A DNA stretch of 49,194 nt from an uncultured Elusimicrobia bacterium. GTDB taxonomy: Bacteria > Elusimicrobiota > Elusimicrobia > Elusimicrobiales > UBA9959. The translations under genes were made by a program, and so were the position numbers. The notes below the pieces were generated by a model. It saw only the letters and a program-made list of their open reading frames with translations, made no database searches and was not told where the DNA came from. Location of the stretch: assembly GCA_903889965.1 (NCBI GenBank), contig CAISZM010000057.1:1-49194 (forward strand). The letters are read 5' to 3'. Of this stretch, positions 1 through 6,396 are shown piece by piece. Position 1 is the first letter of the stretch, and every line of letters starts with the position of its first letter.

Positions 1-314
1 CCGCGTAGGAACCCTTGCGCCGGTTCCCCCCGAAGCGGGGCCCCCCTCCGCAAAGCGGCTCCAGAGCAACCCCATGCCCGGCCCGAAGAGGTGAGGCCAG
101 GCTTTAGAGCGAGGCCGCAGACGTTTTAATGCGCAGCAAAAAGCCGGGTGGAGCGAAGCGACACAATTCGCAGGGGTCGCGCAAAACCGCTATCCGGGCG
201 GAAAGTTGCAACTGCAACTTTCAAGTTAGGCTGTCGCTGAAAAGCGACGGCCTTTTTATTTGGGCGCGGGAAGCGGGACAACAATTTGTCCCGCGCAGGG
301 ACTGGAAGAACGGC
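1..314. other. Intergenic region with several hairpins, no convincing gene
   Basis: No reading frame here looks like a real protein. The one open frame running through it is arginine/glycine-rich, has no recognisable domain and overlaps the opposite-strand prepilin peptidase. The stretch is rich in short GC hairpins, including CCCCGAAGCGGGG-type and CCGCAAAGCGG-type stems near positions 28-57. A further perfect stem of 8 bp with a 6-base loop lies at 273-294 (GCGGGACA / TGTCCCGC). A terminator is listed separately. The region may hold the end of a transcript that begins outside the window. Confidence 0.5.
201..260 (+). terminator. Tandem hairpins ending in a rho-independent terminator
   Basis: A perfect 10-bp stem (GAAAGTTGCA / TGCAACTTTC, 2-base loop) at 201-222 is followed by an 11-bp stem with a GAAA loop at 228-253 (AGGCTGTCGCT / AGCGACGGCCT, one G-T pair) and the T-rich run TTTTATT. 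The second hairpin is a typical intrinsic terminator reading on the plus strand. No plus-strand protein gene lies directly before it, so it probably ends a transcript coming from before the window or a non-coding RNA. Confidence 0.7.
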
Positions 315-1100
315 TTAGAACGGCAGGATAAAAAAGAAATATTCCGGCTTTATAAGGAAATAGATATTTATCGCCGCCCCAAGGGCGAGGAAAGGCCCGA
401 AAGGCATATGGGACATCCGTTCAGCCCGTTTTAAGATAAGCAGGGTCACTCCGTAAATAGAGCCGAAGAAAGAAGCCATCATAAGGGTGGTGATTACGCC
501 CTGCCAGCCGCAAAGCGCCCCTATCCCCCCCATAAGGAAAATGTCGCCATCTCCCACGGCTTCTTTTTTGTATATTTTCCTGCCTATTAAGGCCAGGGCC
601 CATATTACCCCGGCGCCGGCGGCCGTTCCTATCCCGGCGGAGGTCAGGCGGCCGCCCCACCCCCCGGAGAAATTGGGGTTAAAGAAACTGCCCGCTACTC
701 CAAGGAGGAACAGCAGCAGCGTAAAGACGTCGGAGATAAGCATGGTCTCAAAATCCACGGCGCTTACGATTATAAGAACGTAAACCGCCCCAAGGCTGAT
801 GGCGAGCCAGGCTGGATGACCGGCCCACCTCACCACGAAAAGCGCGGTAAGCGCGCCTGTAAGGAATTCCACGACCGGATATTTGAAGGAGATCGGGGCG
901 CGGCAGGAACGGCATTTCCCGCCCAGCAGCAGGAAACTCAGCAGCGGAACATTGTCGTAAAATTTTATTGGCGCCAGGCACTTGGGGCAGTGGGAAGAGG
1001 GCCAGAGTATGGACTCCCCCTTTGGAAGGCGGGAGATACAAACATTAAGAAAACTTCCTATAAGCAGGCCGAAGGCAAAAGCGATCGTGGCGGATAACAT
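315..1100 (-). CDS. pilD: Prepilin peptidase (type IV leader peptidase)
   Basis: This 261-residue inner-membrane aspartic protease would cleave the short positive leader of type IV prepilins after Gly and N-methylate the new N-terminus. Visible hallmarks are the cytoplasmic zinc-type double CxxC (Cys38/Cys41 and Cys63/Cys66) found in bifunctional PilD proteins, then repeated hydrophobic segments. The two catalytic aspartate regions are present, DFETMLISD (about residues 116-124) and GDGDIFLMGG. Length is normal for the family. The gene lies just downstream of a pilin gene on the same strand, with a terminator between them. The start has no Shine-Dalgarno sequence, but TAGAAT sits 6 bases before the ATG. 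Assignment is secure; whether it serves pili, type II secretion or both cannot be told. Confidence 0.93.
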   Translation of the reverse strand: MLSATIAFAFGLLIGSFLNVCISRLPKGESILWPSSHCPKCLAPIKFYDNVPLLSFLLLGGKCRSCRAPISFKYPVVEFLTGALTALFVVRWAGHPAWLAISLGAVYVLIIVSAVDFETMLISDVFTLLLFLLGVAGSFFNPNFSGGWGGRLTSAGIGTAAGAGVIWALALIGRKIYKKEAVGDGDIFLMGGIGALCGWQGVITTLMMASFFGSIYGVTLLILKRAERMSHMPFGPFLALGAAINIYFLIKPEYFFFILPF

Positions 1101-1106
1101 GGTTAT

Positions 1107-1112
1107 ATTCTA
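1107..1112 (-). promoter_or_regulatory. Putative -10 box directly before the pilD start
   Basis: TAGAAT on the minus strand lies 6 bases before the ATG of the prepilin peptidase gene, with no ribosome-binding sequence between. No good -35 element is visible, so this is a weak call. It fits a pattern of possible leaderless starts in this window. Confidence 0.35.
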
Positions 1113-1136
1113 ACAATTTGGCCGGCCAGGGCGTAA

Positions 1137-1175
1137 AACAAAAAACCCCCGCGCCGTTAAGCGCGGGGGTTCTTT
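1137..1175 (-). terminator. Terminator behind the pilin gene
   Basis: An 11-bp GC-rich stem (AACCCCCGCGC / GCGCGGGGGTT, 6-base loop) spans 1144-1171. On the minus strand it is followed by a T-rich run, directly downstream of the pilin stop codon. A run of T also follows on the plus strand, so it could work in both directions. It should separate pilin transcription from the prepilin peptidase gene. Confidence 0.85.
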
Positions 1176-1193
1176 TTGCCTTACGGCCTTCGA

Positions 1194-1661
1194 TTAGAAG
1201 GACGACCAGCTGTCTATACCCTTTATGTCGTGGTGCGTGCAGTTGACCACAAAGGTACCCCACTGCGTGTTGAAGGAGGGGTTGTTGAAGTAAGCCCAAC
1301 CGCCAGCCTCACCCGTTCCGGTTCCGCCGTTGAAAGAGGTCGCGGTGGCGGAGCTGAACAGATTTACAGTCCTGAGGTCGATGTGGTTGGTGCCGGGGAG
1401 CTTGGCCACAGGGATCGCGTTGAGATACTTGCCGCTGGCGGTGAGAACCGTAAGGTCGTCCGTGGGGAACCAGCCTTCGTTATCGCCATAATACACCTGC
1501 AGAGCGCTCCTGACCGAGGAGAGCGAGCCTTTCGTCGCGCCTTCCTTGGACTTGTTGATGAGGTCGGCGAACTTCGGTATGGCTATGGCAGCCAGAATAC
1601 CGATGATGGCGACGACTATCATCAGCTCTATCAGGGTGAAGCCTTTCTTGTTATTCTTCAT
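1194..1661 (-). CDS. Type IV pilin / pseudopilin-like protein
   Basis: This 155-residue protein begins with a short basic leader and the class III signal [19 protein letters not shown]. Cleavage is expected between Gly and Phe, and Glu5 of the mature protein is present. The hydrophobic alpha-1 segment continues to about residue 30, followed by a helical part ([17 protein letters not shown]) and a small Gly/Thr-rich globular C-terminus. The strong ribosome site AAGGAGGAAG precedes the ATG. The gene stands alone between a tRNA-Ser region and a terminator, as expected for a highly expressed major or minor pilin. Prepilin peptidase (315-1100) and PilB (3575-5386) nearby would process and assemble it. 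It could be a type II secretion pseudopilin; sequence alone does not decide. Confidence 0.93.
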   Translation of the reverse strand: MKNNKKGFTLIELMIVVAIIGILAAIAIPKFADLINKSKEGATKGSLSSVRSALQVYYGDNEGWFPTDDLTVLTASGKYLNAIPVAKLPGTNHIDLRTVNLFSSATATSFNGGTGTGEAGGWAYFNNPSFNTQWGTFVVNCTHHDIKGIDSWSSF

Positions 1662-1726
1662 TAGTGTACTTCCTCCTTAATTTCCCCCGTGGATAATATA
1701 TGAATAATGCCTCAGGGGTTTGAGTA

Positions 1727-1756
1727 AATTTACATTAATAAGCGCAGGCTTGTCAA
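1727..1756 (-). promoter_or_regulatory. Candidate pilin promoter
   Basis: On the minus strand a perfect TTGACA (1751-1756) is followed after 18 bases by TAAATT (1727-1732), a moderate -10 match. This predicts a leader of roughly 60 bases before the pilin ATG. The TTGACA lies directly after the T-run of the terminator at 1757-1780, so the pilin has its own transcription unit. Confidence 0.45.
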
Positions 1757-1780
1757 ATAAAAAATCCCCGCATGGGGATT
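1757..1780 (-). terminator. Terminator downstream of tRNA-Ser
   Basis: Read on the minus strand, AATCCCC-ATGC-GGGGATT forms a 7-bp stem and is followed by TTTTTATTT. It sits just after the duplicated 3' piece of tRNA-Ser at 1784-1809. It may be the original terminator of the tRNA gene, now about 175 bases away from the complete tRNA. Confidence 0.75.
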
Positions 1781-1783
1781 CTT

Positions 1784-1809
1784 TAAATCTACGGAAGGGA
1801 AGGGATTCG
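1784..1809 (-). repeat. 26-bp direct repeat, copy of the tRNA-Ser 3' end
   Basis: This 26-base segment is identical to 1947-1972. On the minus strand it holds the last 18 bases of the tRNA-Ser gene (part of the T loop, T stem and 3' acceptor strand) plus 8 bases of 3' flank. The two copies are spaced 163 bases apart. The copy here has no D arm or anticodon arm upstream of it, so it is not a functional tRNA. Confidence 0.9.
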
Positions 1810-1946
1810 GTCACAACTCCGTTCCCGGCCGTCGCCGGTCACGGGTCGCGACCCCGGCTCGCTTTTGCGCCTGCTGGCTTCAAAGCTCCGCCTTTCGAAT
1901 CCCTCCGCCAGCCAAACAATTGGCTTGCTCTCCGGTAATTAACAAA
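1810..1946. other. Spacer between the two tRNA-Ser 3'-end copies
   Basis: No gene is visible. The spacer contains the perfect palindrome GGGTCGCGACCC (1843-1854), several short GC inverted repeats, and a small hairpin AGCCAAACAATTGGCT near 1912-1927. It is too short to be an intact mobile element. It may be the remains of one or an unrelated duplication. Confidence 0.5.
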
Positions 1947-1972
1947 TAAATCTACGGAAGGGAAGGGATTCG
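1947..1972 (-). repeat. 26-bp direct repeat, copy inside the intact tRNA-Ser
   Basis: This is the second, identical copy of the 26-base repeat at 1784-1809. It covers the 3' end of the complete tRNA-Ser gene and its immediate flank. Confidence 0.9.
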
Positions 1973-2041
1973 AACCCTTGATACCCTTTCGAGTATACAG
2001 ACTTTCCAGGTCTGCGCCTTCAACCGCTCGGCCACCCTTCC
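1955..2041 (-). tRNA. tRNA-Ser (anticodon GGA)
   Basis: The minus strand reads as an 87-base class II tRNA. It has a 7-bp acceptor stem (GGAAGGG / CCCTTCC), the D-arm sequence GGCCGAGCGGTTGAAGGC, and an anticodon arm with loop CTGGAAA giving anticodon GGA (serine UCC/UCU). A long variable arm is formed by ATACTC / GGGTAT, and the T arm is AAGGG-TTCGAAT-CCCTT. The discriminator base is G, as usual for tRNA-Ser. CCA is not encoded. The 3' end is duplicated at 1784-1809. Confidence 0.96.
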
Positions 2042-2296
2042 GTCAGATTCGCACCCCTTCGGGGCTTCGCCGGGCCTTAACAGGAAACGGCCCGGTGCTT
2101 CAACAAGGGGGGCTAAGCCCCCCGTTACATCGTCGCTCGCTTCGCCGCGTTCCGCGGCCCGCTCACTGAACCCCCCTTAAAACGTAACCCTCGCTTTTCG
2201 CGCAGGTAACGCTCGGGGCTTATTCGCCCCCCTTTTTCGGAGGGACCGCGGGCTTAGCTCGCCAGGCGGTTTGATAATTCTAGGATATTTGGTAAT
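2042..2296. other. GC-rich intergenic region between tRNA-Ser and smpB
   Basis: No protein gene is seen. The stretch is packed with hairpins: CCCCTTCGGGG at about 2054-2064, a CCGGGCC / GGCCCGG stem at about 2069-2094, and GGGGGGCTAAGCCCCCC at about 2106-2122. Others follow up to about 2250. These look like intergenic palindromic repeats or a structured leader. I searched it by eye for tmRNA ends, because it borders smpB, and found none. Confidence 0.5.
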
Positions 2297-2785
2297 ATGG
2301 ACACAATGGCGAAAGGCAATAACGACGATAAAACAGAACCCGTGGCGACGAACCGCAAGGCGCGCCACGACTACCTTATCACCGATACCTACGAAGCCGG
2401 GCTGGCGCTGGAAGGGCCGGAGGTCAAGTCGCTGCGGCTCAAACAGGCCACCATCACTTCAGCTTTCGCCAGGGCAGAAAAAGACGGGCTCTATCTTTAC
2501 GGCCTCCACATAGCCCCGTACGCTTTCAACACCGTTCATGAAATTGACCCGCTGCGCGCGAGGAAACTGCTGCTGCGGGCTCCGGAAATACGGAAGATAA
2601 GCGGGGCGCTCGCCACCAAGGGGATGTCCCTGGTGGCCCTTGAGCTGTATTTCAAACGGGGATGGGCCAAAGTTCTGCTGGGCCTGGCCAAAGGCAAAAA
2701 AGCTCCGGACAAGCACGAATCTATCAAGAAACGGGACATCGACCGCGAACTGCGCAGGGAATTCAAAAACAAATTCAAGGGCTAG
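2297..2785 (+). CDS. smpB: SsrA-binding protein SmpB
   Basis: SmpB binds the tRNA-like part of tmRNA and brings it to stalled ribosomes for trans-translation. The 162-residue product shows the family features in order: an N-terminal NRKARHDY segment, the beta-barrel with GLALEGPEVKSLR, a central YLYGLHIAPY strand, and the basic C-terminal tail KKRDIDRELRREFKNKFKG that enters the decoding site. The length is typical. ATG at 2297 is used, with an AGGA about 11 bases upstream; a second in-frame ATG at 2306 is also possible. It is the only plus-strand gene in the first 16 kb, and no ssrA gene was recognised near it. Confidence 0.95.
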   Translation: MDTMAKGNNDDKTEPVATNRKARHDYLITDTYEAGLALEGPEVKSLRLKQATITSAFARAEKDGLYLYGLHIAPYAFNTVHEIDPLRARKLLLRAPEIRKISGALATKGMSLVALELYFKRGWAKVLLGLAKGKKAPDKHESIKKRDIDRELRREFKNKFKG

Positions 2786-2842
2786 GACCGCGGAGAAGCC
2801 GCCCGGCAAGCCGTCCGCCGTACAGCAGCGGCGGAATGCGCG

Positions 2843-3559
2843 TTAGAAGCGGAAACCGGCGCTGGCTCCCGCCAGCATCCTTTCGTTCGTGTAGGTAACG
2901 CCGCAACCCAGATACCCCAGATTTATCTTTGCCCGCACACCGGCGGTAAAGCGCGGCTCCGAAACGGAAACTTTTTTGCCGGCTATCGACGGGTCGTCGT
3001 TAACCTGCGCCTCGAGCCTCGTAAAGTCGAAACCGACGCCGACGTACGGAGCGACCACAGGCACGTTCATGGAACAGACCAGGCTGGTGCTGAAATGCAG
3101 CGCGGAAAAATAGCGGTGAACCGCCATATCGGCCATGCCCGTTATCATGGCGTTGATCTTGTTCTTTTCGTCCGACACGTTCCAAAGGCCGTAACGCAGG
3201 CCGCCGCCGGCCACCGCCAGACCCTCGTAAACCCCGCCCCGCACAAAGCCGTCCACCCGGTAAGGCATGCCGATCTCGGCCTGAACCAAACCCAGGCCGA
3301 ACGTGTTGTTTTTCTTCAGAACGGTGTCCCCGCGCGCGGGGTTGAACTGCGCGGCGGCGCGCACGCCGATATCAAAACCGGAGAACCCCAGCGGCCTGGC
3401 GGTCTGGTTCGAGCCCGAGCCGAGCAGCGCCCCGATGTCGCGTGCGAAAGGCTTAAGCGCCGCCTCGTCGGCGGTTTTAAAAGCGTCATATCCGGCGGCG
3501 CCGGCGCGGGGCGCCAGGCAAAGCGCTGCGAACACAAAGAGTAAAGCGGTTTTAGTCAT
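2843..3559 (-). CDS. Predicted outer-membrane beta-barrel protein
   Basis: This 238-residue protein has a clear signal peptide (cleavage expected after APRAGA, near residue 22). After about residue 55 there are alternating strands rich in Gly and aromatic residues, such as FDIGVRAAAQF, VDGFVRGGVYEG and VAPYVGVGFDF. The C-terminus is GASAGFRF, ending in Phe as typical for barrel proteins inserted by BamA. No specific family is recognised. The gene starts 15 bases after the pilB stop on the same strand, with AGGGAG before the ATG, so it is probably co-transcribed with pilB. A link to pilus function is possible but only suggested by position. Confidence 0.75.
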   Translation of the reverse strand: MTKTALLFVFAALCLAPRAGAAGYDAFKTADEAALKPFARDIGALLGSGSNQTARPLGFSGFDIGVRAAAQFNPARGDTVLKKNNTFGLGLVQAEIGMPYRVDGFVRGGVYEGLAVAGGGLRYGLWNVSDEKNKINAMITGMADMAVHRYFSALHFSTSLVCSMNVPVVAPYVGVGFDFTRLEAQVNDDPSIAGKKVSVSEPRFTAGVRAKINLGYLGCGVTYTNERMLAGASAGFRF

Positions 3560-3574
3560 TCTCCCTCCAGGGAT

Positions 3575-5386
3575 TTATTCGTCCTTGTCGGCGGAGCCGC
3601 CAAGAACTTCTTTCACCGAGGTAAGACCGAGCAGCACTTTTTCCAGACCGTCCATGGCAAGGGTGCGCATGCCGTTCTTCATGGCTATGCTCTTTACCGG
3701 GATGGCCGAAGGGTCTTTAAGTATCTGCACGCGTATCTCATCGTTAAGCACAAGGAGTTCGTGCATGCCAACGCGCCCCTTGTAGCCGGTGCCTTTGCAG
3801 GTTTCGCAGCCCTTAGGCCTGAAGATCTTCGCTCCGGCGGGAACCTTAACGTTGTTGGCCTCGAATACGGCCAGTTCTTCCGGCGTAAGGGTATCCTCGG
3901 TTTTGCAGTCCTTGCAGAGCCGGCGGGCGAGGCGCTGCGCCAGCACCGCTTTCATGGTGTTGGCGACGACGAACCTCGGCAGGCCCATCTGGGTGAGGCG
4001 CTCCAGCGCCGAAGGCGAGTCGTTGGTGTGTATGGTGGAGAAAACCAGGTGACCGGTCATCGCGGCCTCAAGCGCTATATGGGCCGTTTCCTCGTCGCGG
4101 ATTTCACCGACCATTATGACGTCGGGGTCGAGGCGCATGAAGGAGCGCAGCGCGGAAGCGAAGTCGAATTTTTTACCTTCTCCCAGTTTCACGTCCGGAT
4201 TCACCGGCACCTGCACTATGCCGTCTATGTTGTACTCCACCGGGTTTTCAGCGGTGATTATCTTTATGTCCGGGCGGTTAACGTAATTAAGACAGGCGTA
4301 GAGCGTCGTGGACTTACCGGAGCCGGTGGGCCCGCAGACGAGCATGAGGCCGAAATTCTTCTTGCCGCCAATGCCCTTGAACTGCTCGAGCAGCTTTTTC
4401 TCTGTATCCGGCAGAAAGCCCATCACCTTGATATCAACGCGGACGGAGGCGCGGTCCAGGATGCGCATGACGCAGGATTCGCCGTAAACTGTCGGGACTA
4501 TCTCGACGCGGAACTCTATGGGGTTGCCCTTGGCGATGATCTGTATGCGGCCGCTCTGCGGTATGCGGCGCTCGGTGATATTCATCGAGTTCGTCATGAT
4601 CTTGATCTTGGCGCTGATGGCCTGGCGGTAGGCCCACGGCACAGAAAAAGAGGCGTTGCGCAGCATGCCGTCCACACGGTAGCGCACCAGCACCTTGGAG
4701 TTCTTCGAGTTCGGGTCCTCGAACGGCTCGATGTGTATGTCGGAGGCTTTCATGCTGAGGGCGCCGAGTATTATCGCGTTGACCAGCTTTTCGACTTCGG
4801 GGGCGCTGGCGTCGATATCGCTGATATCCTTCTTCTCGGCCTCGGAGGCCAGGGAGAAGCTCTCCTCCTCGCCGGCCGGCTTTGCGGCCTGGGACTGCTG
4901 CACTGATTCCACCAGCTGCGCCACCTGCGCGCTGTCCTGCCTGCCGTAAACCGTGTCGATGGCTTTAAGTATCCAGTTGGAAACCGCAAGGTAGGGCTTG
5001 ACGTCGAAGCCGGTGCGCAGGCCGATGTCCTCTATTATGAGAAAATCGCGCGGGTCGGCCATCGCGAGGAAAAGGATATTGTCCTGGCGGGCGAAAGGCA
5101 CGCAGAACTGCTTCCGGGCGATAGTCTCCGGCAGCAGCTGCACGACCTCGGCCGGGAGCTCCATCTTTGAAAGATCCACGGCCTTAAAACCCCACTCGTC
5201 GGCCAGGACTTGGAGGAGTTTGATCTCAGAAATATACTTTTGTTCTACCAGGACCTGCTGAAGGAATTTGCTCTCCGCCTTGGCTATCTCCTCGGCGGCC
5301 TTATACTGCTCCTCGGTAACGAGTTTGTCCTCGATGAGGACCTCCCTCATGTTCCGCTTGCGTTGCAGGCCTTTAACAGCAGACAT
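3575..5386 (-). CDS. pilB: Type IV pilus assembly ATPase PilB (GspE family)
   Basis: This hexameric cytoplasmic ATPase would power pilus extension (or type II secretion). The first ~150 residues form an MshEN/GspE N-terminal domain. The ATPase core has Walker A GPTGSGKST at about residues 352-360, the Asp box (TAENPVEY), Walker B DPDVIMVGEIRDEET and the His box TGHLVFSTIHTNDS. A zinc-type tetracysteine follows (CKDC, later CETC). At 603 residues it is full length. I chose the ATG at 5386; a TTG two codons upstream and an ATG at 5350 are alternatives. There is no Shine-Dalgarno sequence, but TATAAT lies 8 bases before the ATG, which suggests a leaderless message. Prepilin peptidase and a pilin lie 2-4 kb away. 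GspE versus PilB cannot be settled without partner genes. Confidence 0.93.
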   Translation of the reverse strand: MSAVKGLQRKRNMREVLIEDKLVTEEQYKAAEEIAKAESKFLQQVLVEQKYISEIKLLQVLADEWGFKAVDLSKMELPAEVVQLLPETIARKQFCVPFARQDNILFLAMADPRDFLIIEDIGLRTGFDVKPYLAVSNWILKAIDTVYGRQDSAQVAQLVESVQQSQAAKPAGEEESFSLASEAEKKDISDIDASAPEVEKLVNAIILGALSMKASDIHIEPFEDPNSKNSKVLVRYRVDGMLRNASFSVPWAYRQAISAKIKIMTNSMNITERRIPQSGRIQIIAKGNPIEFRVEIVPTVYGESCVMRILDRASVRVDIKVMGFLPDTEKKLLEQFKGIGGKKNFGLMLVCGPTGSGKSTTLYACLNYVNRPDIKIITAENPVEYNIDGIVQVPVNPDVKLGEGKKFDFASALRSFMRLDPDVIMVGEIRDEETAHIALEAAMTGHLVFSTIHTNDSPSALERLTQMGLPRFVVANTMKAVLAQRLARRLCKDCKTEDTLTPEELAVFEANNVKVPAGAKIFRPKGCETCKGTGYKGRVGMHELLVLNDEIRVQILKDPSAIPVKSIAMKNGMRTLAMDGLEKVLLGLTSVKEVLGGSADKDE

Positions 5387-5394
5387 ATGCAATC

Positions 5395-5400
5395 ATTATA
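5395..5400 (-). promoter_or_regulatory. Consensus -10 box before pilB
   Basis: A perfect TATAAT on the minus strand ends 8 bases before the chosen pilB ATG. A TTGCAA lies about 19 bases further upstream. Transcription would begin at or within a couple of bases of the start codon. Confidence 0.5.
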
Positions 5401-5452
5401 ATAAATATAGCGCCCTTAGTTGCAAGCGGCGCGGAAGGGGCTGGTATCCCGC

Positions 5453-5791
5453 TTACCGGAATTCCAGGGCGTCGCCGGGCAGCAGCCTCCCGGACGAGCG
5501 CCCCGAGGGCAGCTCAAGCACGCCGCGCGCGCCCCGGACCCACGGGGAGAAGCGCCAGGGACGCAGATCCCGGATAACCCGCAGAACGCGGAGCTCCCGG
5601 TCCAGGAAAACGGCGTCTATGGGAAAGCGCATAAAGCACATGTGTATCATGGCGCAGGGCTCGAGCCAGAGACCTTCATCTTCCCCGATAGAGCGCCGCG
5701 GGATGAGTCCGAAAAGCCTGGAAAAGAAACTGTCGGCCCGCAGAGCGGCGCCGCTCACCTGCAGCTGTTTTGTGATATTGAATATCCGCAT
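5453..5791 (-). CDS. DUF192 family protein
   Basis: This 112-residue protein carries the signature of the DUF192 family: a RLFGLIPRR segment, the core IHMCFMRFPIDAVFLD (about residues 49-64), and a C-terminal ARGVLELPSGRS..LLPGD stretch. The function of the family is not established. Many members have a signal peptide, but this one starts directly with the domain and looks cytosolic. AGGA before the ATG supports the start. It sits between a secreted protein gene and pilB on the same strand. Confidence 0.85.
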   Translation of the reverse strand: MRIFNITKQLQVSGAALRADSFFSRLFGLIPRRSIGEDEGLWLEPCAMIHMCFMRFPIDAVFLDRELRVLRVIRDLRPWRFSPWVRGARGVLELPSGRSSGRLLPGDALEFR

Positions 5792-5868
5792 TACGATCCT
5801 GTCATCGGCTGTTTTCAGCCTTCGCCCGCTCCCCGGGCCCGGCCCGGGCGGAGCAGGAACGGACTGGA

Positions 5869-6396
5869 TTATTTGCTTTTCTTGACCCAGGCCGCGATCA
5901 CCGCCGACTCGACCGCGCTCTTGAAGGCCGCGTCCGGGAAGGACAGATCTCCGGGGAAAGCCAGCCAGAAAGCGCCCGGCTCCTTTGAGGAAACCATCAC
6001 GCCGGCCACGACCAGAAGTTCGCCGTCAAAAGATATTTCGGCGTTGGCCACGCGGACCTTCGATTTCAGGGGCTTGAAAGCCTCTATCCTGAACTTCGGC
6101 GCCGCCGGGGCCTTGCCGGGTTTAACGAAGCCGGCCTTGAAGCAGGCGTCTATTTTGGAGTAGAGCGCCCTGGAAAGCAGCTTGATATCGGAATAGGTTT
6201 TGCCCTTGTTCTCCGTCACCGGCATCACCACGGCGCCCTTTTCGTAAACCACGCCGTTTACGGTCAAAACCGAAAAGGTGAAATCGGCGCGGGAGGCGCC
6301 TTTAACCGCGGCCGGATCGACGGCGGTTATCTCCATCGCCGCGGCGGCGGCCTGGAAAAAGAGGCAGAGCGCGAGGACTTCAATTGTTTTTTTCAT
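5869..6396 (-). CDS. Secreted protein with SpoVG-like sequence
   Basis: This 175-residue protein has a signal peptide (cleavage near AAAA-ME, about residue 20). No standard annotation comes to mind. The C-terminal half (about 105-170) reads like SpoVG: a strand pair ending SFDGELLVVAGVMV, then GAFWLAFPG, then FPDAAFKSAVESAVIAAW. These align by eye with the FDDEFVVHDIKV, GLFVAMP and C-terminal helix parts of SpoVG. The N-terminal half has a similar order (VLTVNGVVYEKGAVV, KTYSDI, then a helix), hinting at a duplicated domain. SpoVG is a cytoplasmic nucleic-acid-binding regulator, so an exported version would be unusual. The start overlaps the end of the preceding HAD gene by 17 bases, implying translational coupling. 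Confidence 0.6.
   Translation of the reverse strand: MKKTIEVLALCLFFQAAAAAMEITAVDPAAVKGASRADFTFSVLTVNGVVYEKGAVVMPVTENKGKTYSDIKLLSRALYSKIDACFKAGFVKPGKAPAAPKFRIEAFKPLKSKVRVANAEISFDGELLVVAGVMVSSKEPGAFWLAFPGDLSFPDAAFKSAVESAVIAAWVKKSK

Noticed and set aside
1-200. RNase P RNA or rRNA fragment before the terminator at 228-260
   Set aside because: None of the conserved RNase P or rRNA sequence blocks is visible; left as an unexplained non-coding stretch.
129-434. Open frame on the plus strand in the first intergenic region
   Set aside because: It crosses a terminator hairpin, overlaps the end of the prepilin peptidase gene on the other strand, and its translation has no recognisable features.
1690-2296. 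Possible tmRNA (ssrA) gene next to smpB
   Set aside because: Neither the conserved 5' and 3' ends nor a tag-peptide reading frame could be found; only the tRNA-Ser gene is supported.
3761-4906. Long plus-strand frame (381 codons) opposite pilB
   Set aside because: It is a GC-driven shadow of the pilB gene, which has full family motifs; the shadow translation is His/Arg/Gly-rich without any domain.
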